A stretch of 64,000 bases of DNA from Nocardioides thalensis (GTDB lineage: Bacteria; Actinomycetota; Actinomycetes; Propionibacteriales; Nocardioidaceae), in contig NZ_JACCFP010000001.1 of assembly GCF_013410655.1 (NCBI RefSeq), forward strand, positions 620,001-684,000, given 5' to 3'. The stretch's first letter is position 1, and each line of letters begins with the position of its first letter. Below are positions 8,417 to 17,533 of the stretch, piece by piece. A program made the translations under genes and the position numbers. Under the pieces are notes generated by a model. It was not told the DNA's origin. It saw only the letters and a list, made by a program, of their open reading frames with translations, and did no database searches.

Positions 8417-9331
8417 ATGACCGTCCCGCCGATCGTCGCGCTCGTCGGCCCGACGGCCGCGGGCAAGACGGCGTTGTCGCTCGACCTCGCGGAGCGCCTG
8501 GGCGGCGAGATCGTCAACACCGACGCGATGCAGATCTACCGCGGCATGGACATCGGTACGGCGAAGCTGCCGCCCGCCGAGCGGCGCGGCATCCCGCACC
8601 ACCTGCTCGACCTCCTCGACGTCACCGAGCCGGCGACGGTCGCGGAGTTCCAGGGCTGGGCCCGCGCGAAGATCGCCGAGCTCCGCGCCCGCGGCGCGAC
8701 GCCGGTGCTCGTCGGCGGGTCGGCGCTCTACACCCGCGCGATCGTCGACCGCTTCGACTTCCCCGGCACGGACCAGGAGGTGCGCGCGCGGCTCGAGGCC
8801 GAGCTGGCAGAGGTCGGCAGCGCCGTACTGCACCGCCGGCTGGCCGAGCTCGACCCCGTCTCCGCCGAGCGGATCGAGGTCGAGAACGGGCGCCGCGTCG
8901 TGCGCGCGCTCGAGGTCATCGAGATCACCGGCATGCCGTTCAGCGCCCGCCTGCCCGAGCAGGTGTACGCCGACCCGCGCACCGTGCAGGTGGGGATCAG
9001 CATCGACCGCGATCTCCTCGAGTCGCGCATCGCGCAGCGCGTGGACGAGATGTTCGAGGCGGGCTTCGTCGACGAGGTGCGGCGCCTGCTCGACGTCGGG
9101 CTCGCCGACGGTCGCACCGCGGGCCGGGCGATCGGCTACCAGCAGGTGATGGCGCACCTCGCCGGCGAGCTGACCCTCGACGAGGCGCGCGAGCGGACCG
9201 TGATCGCCACCCGGCGCTTCGCCCGGCGCCAGCTCGCGTGGTGGCGCAACGACCCGCGGATCACCTGGGTCCGCCACGACGACCCCGACCGGGTCGAGCA
9301 CGCCCTCGCCGCCATCGGGGTGGTCGAGTAG
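8417..9331 (+). CDS. miaA: tRNA dimethylallyltransferase MiaA
   Basis: Transfers dimethylallyl from DMAPP to N6 of A37 in tRNAs reading UNN codons, giving the i6A substrate that MiaB thiolates. 304 residues. The P-loop GPTAAGKT is at residues 11-18, followed by the substrate-binding NTDAMQIYRGMDIGTAK. A later GRAIGYQQVMAHL block and the C-terminal RRFARRQLAWWR are also typical. The stop codon and last three codons (VVE-stop) are formed by a palindromic repeat that begins here, so the natural C-terminus may have been replaced. Confidence 0.96.
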   Translation: MTVPPIVALVGPTAAGKTALSLDLAERLGGEIVNTDAMQIYRGMDIGTAKLPPAERRGIPHHLLDLLDVTEPATVAEFQGWARAKIAELRARGATPVLVGGSALYTRAIVDRFDFPGTDQEVRARLEAELAEVGSAVLHRRLAELDPVSAERIEVENGRRVVRALEVIEITGMPFSARLPEQVYADPRTVQVGISIDRDLLESRIAQRVDEMFEAGFVDEVRRLLDVGLADGRTAGRAIGYQQVMAHLAGELTLDEARERTVIATRRFARRQLAWWRNDPRITWVRHDDPDRVEHALAAIGVVE

Positions 9332-9470
9332 CCACCGGTGGGGTCTCGATACGCCGGAGCCCCAGGGGGCTCCGGCTACTCGACCAACCTGTCACGGCTT
9401 GTCGAGACTCCCGCAGGTTGGTCGAGTAGTCCGAGCCGCTAGGCGAGGACGTATCGAGACCCCTCCACCG
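9319..9470. repeat. Cluster of family C palindromic repeats after miaA
   Basis: Three related units lie between miaA and the AraC-DinB gene. A partial GGTGGTCGAGTAG at 9319-9331 holds the miaA stop. A full unit at 9341-9386 has the central hairpin CCGGAGCCCC/GGGGGCTCCGG. A third, opposite in orientation, is at 9417-9462. All have GGTCGAG at one end and CGAGACC or CGATACG at the other, the same ends as the 34872-34920 unit. They probably also form the miaA terminator. Confidence 0.8.
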
Positions 9471-9519
9471 AGCAAGAACGGTCAAGCGGCCCCGGCCGGA
9501 GGCGGGCCACACTGAGTCC

Positions 9520-10440
9520 ATGACCTCCCGCGACCGACTTCGCGAGCTCCTCGACGCGGTGCTCGACGAGGACAACCGCACGCTCGGGGACATGGCCGGC
9601 GACGCGTACACCTCGCCGTACCACTTCAACCGGCTGCTCTCCCGCGGCGCGGGCGAGGCGCCGGTCGCCATGCGGCGGCGGGTGATGCTCGAGCGTGCGG
9701 CGTGGCGCCTGCGCGAGGGCGGCACCGTCACCGACGCCGCGTGGGAGGCCGGCTACGAGTCGGTCGAGGGGTTCAGCCGTGCGTTCAGCAGGGCGTTCGG
9801 GCACACCCCGAGCACGCCCGCCGGCAGCCACTGGCTGCCCGCCCCCAACGGGATCCACTTCCACCCGCCGATGTCGCTGTGGGTGCACTCGACGGAGCAG
9901 ACGATGAACCCACTGACCGAGCAGCTCGTGCAGCACGACCTGGACGACACCCGGCACCTGATCGACGTCGCGAAGGGACTGAGCGACGAGGACTACCGCC
10001 ACGAGCACTTCGCCGGCCACACCGTGCTCCGCTGGGACGGCGAGGACTCCTCCATCGCCAAGACCCTCGAGCACCACGTGTTCACCAAGGAGGTGTGGCT
10101 GGCCGCGATCGAGGGAGGCGACTTCCCGGAGCACCCGGCCGACCCCGACCCCGGCGCGCTCCGCGACCGGCACGACGACGTCGCCGCCCGCTGGCTCGCG
10201 TTCGTCCGTGACCTCGACCGCCGCGGCGCGTGGGACGACCGGCTGGTCGACGCGCTGTGCGACCCGCCGGAGAGCTTCGTGATGAGCAGCGTGGTCGCGC
10301 ACGTGCTGACCTACGCGGCCCACCGTCGCCAGCTGGTGCGGCAGATGTTGCGCGCGACCGGCGTCGAGACAGACCAAGGAGACCCGATCAACTGGCTGCG
10401 CGAGCTGCGCGGCGAGACCCCCGGAGAGGACGCCCGATGA
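9520..10440 (+). CDS. AraC-type HTH fused to a DinB-like domain
   Basis: 306 residues. Residues about 1-100 are an AraC-type double helix-turn-helix (SPYHFNRLLSRG, and the signature GYESVEGFSRAFSRAFGHTPS). Residues about 125-285 are a DinB/YfiT-like four-helix bundle with the metal-type histidines in LEHHVFTKEVW and HVLTYAAHRRQLVRQML. DinB-fold proteins are often thiol-dependent enzymes or damage-inducible proteins. This fusion suggests a regulator with a built-in enzyme or sensor. The ATG overlaps nothing upstream; the stop overlaps the following reductase gene (ATGA), so they are coupled. Confidence 0.82.
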   Translation: MTSRDRLRELLDAVLDEDNRTLGDMAGDAYTSPYHFNRLLSRGAGEAPVAMRRRVMLERAAWRLREGGTVTDAAWEAGYESVEGFSRAFSRAFGHTPSTPAGSHWLPAPNGIHFHPPMSLWVHSTEQTMNPLTEQLVQHDLDDTRHLIDVAKGLSDEDYRHEHFAGHTVLRWDGEDSSIAKTLEHHVFTKEVWLAAIEGGDFPEHPADPDPGALRDRHDDVAARWLAFVRDLDRRGAWDDRLVDALCDPPESFVMSSVVAHVLTYAAHRRQLVRQMLRATGVETDQGDPINWLRELRGETPGEDAR

Positions 10441-11000
10441 CGAAGCTGACCTACTACACCGCCACCACGCTCGACGGCTTCATCGCCGACCCCGACGACT
10501 CGCTCGACTGGCTGCTGCGCCAGCCCAACGACCAGGGCGGCGCCCTCAACTACGACGACTTCATCAAGGACATCGGCGCGATCGTCATGGGCTCGACCAC
10601 CTACGAGTGGGTGATGCGCCACGAGGACGGCAAGTGGTCCTACACGATGCCCGCGTGGGTGATGACCACCCGCGACCTGAAGCCGCCGACGACCGACGGC
10701 GCCGACGTGCGGTTCGCGTCCGGCGACGTACGCCCGGTCTACGAGGACATGGTCGCCGCCGCCGGCGGCAAGGACCTGTGGGTCGTCGGCGGGGGAGAGC
10801 TCGCCGGCAGCTTTGCCGACGCCGGGCTGCTCGACGAGGTCGTCGTGTACGTCGCACCGGTGGTGCTCGGCGCGGGACGGCAGATCTTCCCGCGCCGGCT
10901 CGACCTCGAGCTCCTCGAGACCGCGCAGAACCAGGCGTTCGTCGCCTCCCGCTACCGCGTCGTCGGCCCGCTGACGGAGGACAAGGCCAGCGACACCTGA
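10437..11000 (+). CDS. Dihydrofolate reductase-family protein (RibD C-terminal domain type)
   Basis: 187-residue NADPH-binding reductase of the DHFR/RibD-C fold. The sequence begins KLTYYTATTLDGFIAD, the usual first strand and catalytic region, and has the cofactor-binding block KDLWVVGGGELAGSFADAGLLDE followed by VAPVVLGAGR. These solitary YyaP/YwjB-like proteins are common near AraC or DinB genes. Physiological substrates are unknown. It is translationally coupled to the AraC-DinB gene, which suggests they work in one response. Confidence 0.85.
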   Translation: MTKLTYYTATTLDGFIADPDDSLDWLLRQPNDQGGALNYDDFIKDIGAIVMGSTTYEWVMRHEDGKWSYTMPAWVMTTRDLKPPTTDGADVRFASGDVRPVYEDMVAAAGGKDLWVVGGGELAGSFADAGLLDEVVVYVAPVVLGAGRQIFPRRLDLELLETAQNQAFVASRYRVVGPLTEDKASDT

Positions 11001-11069
11001 CCCGGCCTCTCGACGGATCAACCACCCTGGGTGCAAGGTGGGGGTCACCCTCATCTCGGGAGGACCCCC

Positions 11070-12977
11070 ATGTATCGCCTTGCTCGATCGACCGCGCCCG
11101 CAGCGGCTGGCGCCCTCACCCTTCTCGCCTCGCTGCTCGGCGCGGGCCCCGGCAGCTCCGCGGCCACCCCGGTGGTCGAGGAGGCCGCGGCCCCGGTGGT
11201 CGAGGAGGCCGTTTACGGCCGTCACGAGACCCCGCCCGCCACCCCGGCCGCCGACCCGCCACCCAAGGCCCCGGTCGCCGTCGGCCGCGGGGGCGCCGTC
11301 AGCTCGGTCGACCCCGACGCGTCGCGGATCGGCCTCGAGGTGCTGCGCGACGGCGGCAACGCCATCGATGCGGCCGTGGCGACCGCGGCGGCGCTCGGCG
11401 TGACCGAGCCCTACAGCGCGGGCATCGGCGGTGGTGGCTACTTCGTCGTCTACAACGCCCGCACCGGCCGGGTCGCGACCATCGACGGTCGCGAGACCGC
11501 CCCGGCCGCGATGCAGCCCGACGCGTTCATCAACCCCGAGACCGGTCAGCCCTACCGGTTCTCACCCGAGCTCGTCACGAGCGGCGTCTCCGTCGGCGTG
11601 CCCGGCACCCCGGCCACCTGGGACGAGGCGCTCGACCGCTGGGGCACGCTGTCGCTCAGGCGCGCGCTCGCCCCGGCGGCCGACCTCGCCCAGAGCGGGT
11701 TCGTCGTCGACGAGACGTTCCGCCTCCAGACGCAGGAGAACGCCGAGCGCTTCCGCACGTTCACCTCGTCGGCCGACCTGCTGCTGCGCCACGGCGTGCC
11801 CGCCGTCGGCAGCCGGTTCCGCAACCCCGACCTCGCCCGGACCTACCGTCAGCTCGGCCGCAAGGGCGTCGACTGGCTCTACGAGGGTCGGCTCGGAGCC
11901 GAGATCGCCCGCACCGTGCAGAGGCCTCCGGTCAGCGGTGCGACCGACCTCCCGGTCCCGCCGGGCAGCATGACGCGCGCTGACCTCGCGGCCTACGAAG
12001 CGCTCCGGCAGCGGCCGACGCGCATCTCCTACCGCGGGCACGACGTCTACGGCATGGCGCCGTCGTCCTCGGGCGGCACCACCGTCGGGGAGTCGCTCAA
12101 CATCCTCGAGCAGTACGACCTGTCGTCGATGGCCCCGGAGCAGGCGCTCCACCACTACCTCGAGGCGACCGCGCTCGCGTTCGCTGACCGAGCGGCGTAC
12201 GTCGGCGACCCGGCGTACGTCGACGTACCGACGCGCGCCCTGCTCGACGACGACTACGCGGCCGAGCGCGCCTGCAACCTCGACCCCGATGCGGCGGCGC
12301 CGAAGCCGGTCGCGCCCGGCGACGTCACGTCCTACGACGGGGAGTGCCCGGCGGCCTCGGGCGCTGCCGTCACCGACGACAACCAGGGCCGGTCGACGAC
12401 CCACCTGACCACCGCCGACCGGTGGGGCAACGTGGTCGCCTACACGCTGACGATCGAGCAGACGGGCGGATCGGGCATCGTCGTGCCCGACCGCGGCTTC
12501 ATCCTCAACAACGAGCTGACCGACTTCACGACCGTCTACGACGAGGACGACCCCAACCGGATCCAGCCCGGGAAGCGGCCGCGCAGCTCGATGTCGCCGA
12601 CGATCGTGCTAAATGACGGCAAGCCGGTGCTCGCGCTCGGCTCCCCGGGCGGCTCGACGATCATCACCACCGTCCTCCAGGTGCTGATGAACCGTCTCGA
12701 CCTCGGGATGTCCTTGCCCAGGGCGGTCGCCGCGCCGCGCGCGACGCAGCGCAACACCGCCAACGTGGTCGCGGAGCAGGCGTTCATCGACGCGTACGGC
12801 GCCGCGCTCGAGGCCTACGGGCACACCCTCGTGGTGGCCGGGGCGCCCGGCACCAGCGCGTCCGAGATCGGCGCGGTCGCCGCGATCGGGATCGGTGCCA
12901 AGGGCCGGATGACTGCGGTCGCCGAGCCGACCCGGCGCGGTGGCGGCTCGGCGATGGCCATCCGCCCCCTCGGTTGA
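11070..12977 (+). CDS. ggt: Secreted gamma-glutamyltransferase
   Basis: 635-residue extracellular GGT that hydrolyses or transfers the gamma-glutamyl group of glutathione and related peptides. The first 31 residues are a signal peptide. Mature family motifs are NAIDAAVATAAALGVTEP, GIGGGGYFVVY and the autocleavage site STTHLTTAD, whose second Thr becomes the N-terminal nucleophile of the small subunit. The late block GSPGGSTIITTV is also typical. Residues about 35-54 contain APVVEEAVYGRHET, translated from a palindromic repeat between signal peptide and catalytic domain. The ATG is chosen for its GGGAGG ribosome site. Confidence 0.93.
   Translation: MYRLARSTAPAAAGALTLLASLLGAGPGSSAATPVVEEAAAPVVEEAVYGRHETPPATPAADPPPKAPVAVGRGGAVSSVDPDASRIGLEVLRDGGNAIDAAVATAAALGVTEPYSAGIGGGGYFVVYNARTGRVATIDGRETAPAAMQPDAFINPETGQPYRFSPELVTSGVSVGVPGTPATWDEALDRWGTLSLRRALAPAADLAQSGFVVDETFRLQTQENAERFRTFTSSADLLLRHGVPAVGSRFRNPDLARTYRQLGRKGVDWLYEGRLGAEIARTVQRPPVSGATDLPVPPGSMTRADLAAYEALRQRPTRISYRGHDVYGMAPSSSGGTTVGESLNILEQYDLSSMAPEQALHHYLEATALAFADRAAYVGDPAYVDVPTRALLDDDYAAERACNLDPDAAAPKPVAPGDVTSYDGECPAASGAAVTDDNQGRSTTHLTTADRWGNVVAYTLTIEQTGGSGIVVPDRGFILNNELTDFTTVYDEDDPNRIQPGKRPRSSMSPTIVLNDGKPVLALGSPGGSTIITTVLQVLMNRLDLGMSLPRAVAAPRATQRNTANVVAEQAFIDAYGAALEAYGHTLVVAGAPGTSASEIGAVAAIGIGAKGRMTAVAEPTRRGGGSAMAIRPLG
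11171..11231 (+). repeat. Palindromic repeat family A, in frame inside ggt
   Basis: A partial copy GGTGGTCGAGGAGGCC (11171-11186) is followed by a full 37-bp copy at 11195-11231 with central palindrome GGCCGTTTACGGCC and end CGTCACGAGACC. The same partial-plus-full layout is inside nrdJ. The full copy is identical to 21181-21217. Confidence 0.9.
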
Positions 12978-12997
12978 CCCTCACCTACCCTTGACGA

Positions 12998-13861
12998 GTG
13001 ACCACCGCTGCGCCGTACCCGTTCCTCAAGGGGCACGGCACCGAGAACGACTTCGTGGTGCTGCCCGACCCCGACGGGTCCGTGCACGGCGAGCTGTCGG
13101 CCGAGCGGGTGCGGGCGCTCTGCGACCGCCGTGCCGGCATCGGGGGAGACGGCGTGCTGCGCGTCATCCGCGTCGACGCGATCGAGGCGGGGCGCGGCCA
13201 GGGCGCCGAGTGGTTCATGGACTACCGCAACCACGACGGGTCGCTGTCGGAGATGTGCGGCAACGGGGTGCGGGTGTTCGGGCGCTACCTCGCGCGCGAG
13301 GGCCTCGTCGACCCGACCCGCCCGGTGCCCGTCGCAACCCGCGGCGGCGTGAAGACGCTGACATTCGCAGGTGGTGCGGCCGACGGCAAGATCACCGCTG
13401 ACATGGGGGCTCCCGAGGTCTTCGGTTCCTCCGACGTCTCGGTCGTCGTCGAGGGCGAGAAGCGCACCTGGCCGGCCGTCCACATCAGCATGGGCAACCC
13501 GCACGCGGTGGTCTTCCTCGACGAGGGCGCGTCGCTGGCCGACGTCGGCCCGCTCCACGACGCCCCGCTCCACGACGAGGGCGTCTACCCCGACGGGGTC
13601 AACGTCGAGTTCGTCGTACGGCGCGGGCCGGCCCACGTGGCGATGCGCGTCCACGAGCGCGGCGCCGGCGAGACCCGCTCCTGCGGGACCGGCGCCTGCG
13701 CGGTGATGGTCGCGACGGCCCTCGCCGACGACGCGGGCCGCGGCACGCCGTACCGCATCGACCTGCCGGGCGGCACCCTCTCGGTGACCTGGACCGACGA
13801 CGACCGGATCCTGATGACCGGCCCCGCCGTGCTGGTCGCGTCGGGGACGACGGCGCTCTAG
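12998..13861 (+). CDS. dapF: Diaminopimelate epimerase DapF
   Basis: Cofactor-free racemase converting LL- to meso-diaminopimelate for lysine and peptidoglycan synthesis. 287 residues. The two catalytic cysteines are visible: C87 in SEMCGNGVR and C229 in RSCGTGAC. GHGTENDFVV and SMGNPHAV are further family motifs. GTG start at 12998, twenty bases after the ggt stop. It is part of the ancestral miaA-dapF-hflX order. Its stop overlaps the convergent DUF4349 gene by four bases, leaving no room for a normal terminator. Confidence 0.95.
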   Translation: MTTAAPYPFLKGHGTENDFVVLPDPDGSVHGELSAERVRALCDRRAGIGGDGVLRVIRVDAIEAGRGQGAEWFMDYRNHDGSLSEMCGNGVRVFGRYLAREGLVDPTRPVPVATRGGVKTLTFAGGAADGKITADMGAPEVFGSSDVSVVVEGEKRTWPAVHISMGNPHAVVFLDEGASLADVGPLHDAPLHDEGVYPDGVNVEFVVRRGPAHVAMRVHERGAGETRSCGTGACAVMVATALADDAGRGTPYRIDLPGGTLSVTWTDDDRILMTGPAVLVASGTTAL

Positions 13862-14811
13862 CTGGTCGCGGCCGGCGCCTTCGGCCGGCGTCGTACGGCG
13901 CCGCGCACGAGCAGCCACGTCGGCACGCCGATCAGCAGGCCGATGCCGGCGAACGGCAGGAGGTTGCCGGCGCGCTCACCGGTCCAGGTGCCGAACGCCT
14001 TGAGCCCGTCCCACCCGTCGGAGAGGCCGGCGACGAAGCCGCTCTCGTCCTCCTCCTTCTCGGTCCTCGGCTCCTCGGCCGTGCGCTCGATCGAGACGGT
14101 GATGGTGGACATCGAGGTCTGGTCCTGCAGGTAGGCCTGGCGCTGCTCGAGGGAGTCGAGGTCGGCCTGGCGACGGGTCAGCTGGGTCTCGATCGACATG
14201 ATGTCGCGGATGCTCTGCGCGCGGTCGAGGAGCACCTCGATGCGCTGGATGCTGCGCCGCTGCGCGCGGATCCGCACCTGGTTGTCGATGACCTGGGTGG
14301 TGACGTCCTCGGACGTCGAGCTCGACGACGTCAGGTCGGCGGCCTGCTCCAGGTCGGCGAACGCGGCATGGAACTTCTCCGCCGGCACCCGGATCACCAT
14401 CCGCGCGTGCCGGACCTCGCCCTCGTCGTCGGTGCTGGTCTTGTGGTCGGTGATCTCGCCGCCGTGCTCGTCGACCACCTGCTGCACGTCGAACGCCGCC
14501 TTCTCGACGTCCTTGCTCTCCAGCGCGACGTTGCCGGTGGAGATGATCGCCTTCTCCACGTCGGGGGCTTCCTTCGGTGCGCCGGCTGCGTCCTCGGCGA
14601 CGAGCCCGTTGCGGGCCGCGCTCAGGTCGCCATCCTGCTCCGACATCGGGACGTCGCCGGCGAGGGAGCCGCCGGCGTCGGCCGACGACTCGTCGCCGCC
14701 GGAGCCGCCGGCGCCGGAGCACGCCGCCAGAGCGAAGAGCGCCGCCGCGGAGGCCGCGGCCGCCGTACGACGTGAGGACAGGAACCGGGGGAGTGACGAC
14801 GGGGAGGTCAT
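13858..14811 (-). CDS. DUF4349 lipoprotein
   Basis: 317-residue envelope protein. A signal peptide ends in lipobox LAAC (Cys31). A low-complexity acidic linker follows, then the DUF4349 core (IISTGNVALESKDVEKAAFDVQQ, RIRVPAEKFHAAFADL-like region), a long coiled coil around residues 175-235, and one transmembrane helix near residues 280-300 ending in a basic tail. Membrane-anchored at both ends. Function unknown. It converges on dapF with a four-base overlap. Confidence 0.85.
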   Translation of the reverse strand: MTSPSSLPRFLSSRRTAAAASAAALFALAACSGAGGSGGDESSADAGGSLAGDVPMSEQDGDLSAARNGLVAEDAAGAPKEAPDVEKAIISTGNVALESKDVEKAAFDVQQVVDEHGGEITDHKTSTDDEGEVRHARMVIRVPAEKFHAAFADLEQAADLTSSSSTSEDVTTQVIDNQVRIRAQRRSIQRIEVLLDRAQSIRDIMSIETQLTRRQADLDSLEQRQAYLQDQTSMSTITVSIERTAEEPRTEKEEDESGFVAGLSDGWDGLKAFGTWTGERAGNLLPFAGIGLLIGVPTWLLVRGAVRRRPKAPAATS

Positions 14812-14876
14812 GGGAGAGGGACGGGCTCCGTCCGCGACGGGTTCCCCACTAAGAACACGTTCCGATAACGGTCGCT

Positions 14877-15665
14877 ATGGTGCGGCGCATGGAACTCACC
14901 GGATCCTCTGCCATCGTCACCGGCGGCGCGTCGGGCATCGGCGCCGCCTGCGCCCGCCAGCTCGCCGCCCGCGGCGCGACCGTCGTGGTCGCCGACCTCC
15001 AGGCCGACAAGGGCGAGGCCCTCGCCGCCGAGATCAAGGGCGTCTTCGCCCAGGTCGATGTCACCAACACCGAGCAGATCGCGGGCGCGGTCAAGGCCGC
15101 CGCCGACATCGCCCCGCTGCGCGCGGTCGTCAACTCCGCCGGCATCGGCTGGGCCCAGCGCACGATCGGCCGCGACGGCACCGTCGAGTCGGCCCACTCG
15201 CTGGAGGCGTTCACCAAGGTCGTGGCGATCAACCTGATCGGCACGTTCGACATGGTGCGGCAGGCCGCGACGGCGATGAGCCAGAACGAGGGCGACGCCG
15301 ACGGCTGCCGCGGTGCCATCGTCAACATGGCGAGCGTCGCCGCGTTCGACGGCCAGATCGGCCAGGCGTCGTACTCCGCGTCCAAGGGCGGCGTCGTCGG
15401 CATGACCCTCCCCGTCGCGCGCGACCTCGCCGCGGCGGGCATCCGCCTCAACACCGTGGCCCCCGGCCTCATCGACACCCCGATCTACGGCGAGGGCGAG
15501 GCGGCCGAGGCGTTCAAGGCCAACCTCGGCCAGAACGTGCTGTTCCCCAAGCGCCTCGGCACCCCCGACGAGCTCGCCTCGATGGTCATCGAGTGCCTCA
15601 CCAACTCCTACATGAACGGCGAGGTCATCCGCGTCGACGGCGGCATCCGCATGCCTCCACGGTAG
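14877..15665 (+). CDS. Short-chain dehydrogenase/reductase, 3-hydroxyacyl-CoA dehydrogenase type II-like
   Basis: 262-residue classical SDR. NAD(P) motif TGGASGIG lies near residues 16-23, followed by an acidic residue after strand two (VADLQ), which favours NAD. NSAGIG and the catalytic Ser-Tyr-Lys (MASVAAF, YSASKGG) are present. The sequence resembles HSD17B10/type II 3-hydroxyacyl-CoA dehydrogenases (RLNTVAPGLIDTPIYG), suggesting a role in fatty-acid or steroid side-chain oxidation. The first ATG (14877) and a second at 14889 are both possible; no clear ribosome site decides. Confidence 0.85.
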   Translation: MVRRMELTGSSAIVTGGASGIGAACARQLAARGATVVVADLQADKGEALAAEIKGVFAQVDVTNTEQIAGAVKAAADIAPLRAVVNSAGIGWAQRTIGRDGTVESAHSLEAFTKVVAINLIGTFDMVRQAATAMSQNEGDADGCRGAIVNMASVAAFDGQIGQASYSASKGGVVGMTLPVARDLAAAGIRLNTVAPGLIDTPIYGEGEAAEAFKANLGQNVLFPKRLGTPDELASMVIECLTNSYMNGEVIRVDGGIRMPPR

Positions 15666-15672
15666 TTGGATT

Positions 15673-15774
15673 GGACGGCAGCGCGTCGCCATCGACCGCT
15701 CGCGCGGGGACTCGCAAGCTCGCCCCGCGCTTCACGTCCGATGCCGCTTCGCGGCGGGCGACACGCTGCCGTCC
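15673..15774. repeat. Nested inverted-repeat element
   Basis: Outer arms 15673-15690 and 15757-15774 pair at 17 of 18 bases (GGACGGCAGCGCGTCGCC). Inside, GCGCGGGG (15702-15709) pairs with CCCCGCGC (15723-15730). The whole folds into a multi-armed structure eight bases after the SDR stop. It may be a terminator, a mobile palindromic element or a structured RNA. The rest of the gap to 15884 shows no gene. Confidence 0.6.
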
Positions 15775-15884
15775 CGCAGTCGAGGCCGTATCGGTGCGCG
15801 CTTGCTTGGCGGCCAGACGCCGTTCACTCGACATTCCGTCCAGCATCGGAAGCCGGTCGCCAGGCGTCGATTTCCTGTGGACCT

Positions 15885-17471
15885 GTGGCGTTGTTCGACA
15901 GCACAGGGGAGCTGCGGCTCGGCAGGCGCTCCACCATCGTCGGCGGCCTGTCCGCCGGCTTCGTCCCGGCGGCGGCGCTCCTCGGCCCGAGCCTGATCCG
16001 GCGCGACGACGAGATCGTCACCGGCGCCCGGAGCGGCGAAGTCACCACCAGTTCCGCCGTGGTGTGGTCGAAGGCGCCCAAGGAGGGCCGGATGATGGTC
16101 CGGCTCACCAGCGGTGGCCGCAGCCGCGTGGTCAAGGGCCGGTGGGCGACGCCCGAGACCGACCTGACCCAGCGGATCCACCTCCAGGGGCTCGCGCCCG
16201 GCCGGGAGTACGACGCCCGCGTCTGGTTCGAGAGCCCCGACGGATCGCGGAGCGCGCCCACCGACCTCAGTTTCTCGACCGCGCCGATCCACGCCGCGGC
16301 GCAGTCGATCGTCTGGAGCGGCGACACCTGCGGCCAGGGCTGGGGCATCGACCGCGCCCGCGGCGGGCTGTGGACCTACCGCGCCATGCTCCGGCTCAAG
16401 CCCGACCTCTTCATCCACGCCGGCGACACGATCTACGCCGACGAGCCGATGACCGAGACGGTCGCGCTCGAGGACGGCTCCACCTGGCACAACGACCTCA
16501 CCGACGCGGTGGTGAAGGTGTCGGAGACGCTCACCGAGTTCCGAGGCCGCCACGCCTACCCGCTGCGCGACGACAACGTGCGTGCGTTCTACGCGAAGGT
16601 CCCCACGGTGGCGATGTGGGACGACCACGAGACGTGCAACAACTGGTGGCCCGGCGAGGTGATCACCGATTGGCGGTACGACGAGCGCCGGGCCGACGTC
16701 CTCGCCGTACGCGGACGCCGCGCGTGGCAGGAGTACCAGCCGGTCCCCGTGCAGCGGATGGTGCCTGCCGACGGCGACGGATTCGTGGCGACCCGGCTCT
16801 ACCGCAAGGTCCCGCGCGGCCAGCACCTCGACCTGTTCTGCCTCGACATGCGCAGCTGGCGCGGCCCCAACGGCGACACCGACCCGTCGGTCGCCCACCA
16901 GCGGGTGCAGGCCGGGCTGCTCGGCCGCGACCAGGAGCGGTGGCTGATCGAGTCGCTGCGCACGTCGACCGCGACCTGGAAGGTGATCGTCGCCGACATG
17001 CCGCTCTCGGCGCCGACCAACCGGGTCACCGACCTCGACGGCTACGCCAACGGCGAGGACGGCCGCCCGATCGGCCGCGAGCCGGAGCTCGCCCGGATCC
17101 TGGCGGCGATCAAGCACCACGACATCAGGAACGTCGTGTGGCTGACCGCCGACGTCCACTACACCGCGGCGTACCACTACTCCCCGGAGCGGGCGAGCTT
17201 CACCGACTTCGAGCCGTTCTGGGAGTTCATCTCCGGCCCGGTCGCCGCATCGCCGTTCTGGACCAAGGACGCCGACCTGGACAAGACGTTCGGGCCCGAG
17301 GTCGTGTTCTCCCAGGGCGAGGACGAGGTCGGCAGGCTCGACATCGCGCCGACGTCGAAGAACCAGTACTTCGGGCACCTCCAGCTCTCCGCCGCGGGCG
17401 AGCTGACGGTCACCCTGCACGACGGAAGCGGCGCGGCGCTGTGGCGGAGGACCCTCGAGCCGGCCTCGTAG
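15885..17471 (+). CDS. phoD: PhoD-like phosphatase (alkaline phosphatase D family)
   Basis: 528-residue metallophosphatase, probably exported by Tat: LGRRSTIVGGLSAGF near the N-terminus is a twin-arginine-like signal. Then comes a PhoD N-terminal beta domain and the catalytic domain with metal-binding blocks WSGDTCGQ, HAGDTIYAD, MWDDHETCNN and TADVHYT. It releases phosphate from phosphodiesters or teichoic-acid-like polymers. The open frame runs back to 15666, but residues before the GTG at 15885 come from the structured repeat region and look non-coding. The stop lies in a perfect palindrome. Confidence 0.85.
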   Translation: MALFDSTGELRLGRRSTIVGGLSAGFVPAAALLGPSLIRRDDEIVTGARSGEVTTSSAVVWSKAPKEGRMMVRLTSGGRSRVVKGRWATPETDLTQRIHLQGLAPGREYDARVWFESPDGSRSAPTDLSFSTAPIHAAAQSIVWSGDTCGQGWGIDRARGGLWTYRAMLRLKPDLFIHAGDTIYADEPMTETVALEDGSTWHNDLTDAVVKVSETLTEFRGRHAYPLRDDNVRAFYAKVPTVAMWDDHETCNNWWPGEVITDWRYDERRADVLAVRGRRAWQEYQPVPVQRMVPADGDGFVATRLYRKVPRGQHLDLFCLDMRSWRGPNGDTDPSVAHQRVQAGLLGRDQERWLIESLRTSTATWKVIVADMPLSAPTNRVTDLDGYANGEDGRPIGREPELARILAAIKHHDIRNVVWLTADVHYTAAYHYSPERASFTDFEPFWEFISGPVAASPFWTKDADLDKTFGPEVVFSQGEDEVGRLDIAPTSKNQYFGHLQLSAAGELTVTLHDGSGAALWRRTLEPAS

Positions 17472-17485
17472 GTCACGTGACCTAC
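17468..17485. terminator. 18-bp perfect palindrome at the PhoD stop
   Basis: GTAGGTCACGTGACCTAC reads the same on both strands and includes the TAG stop of the PhoD-like gene. It lies 48 bases before the next gene. It may act as a short terminator or as a regulator site for the downstream operon. Confidence 0.4.
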
Positions 17486-17533
17486 ATCTCATTTCGTCGT
17501 TGACGCAGGCAACCATCCCGAACGGAGTTGCCT

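Noticed and set aside
14198..17503. 1101-codon plus-strand frame over DUF4349, SDR and PhoD genes
   Set aside because: It runs out of frame with three recognisable genes and gives Arg-rich nonsense sequence.
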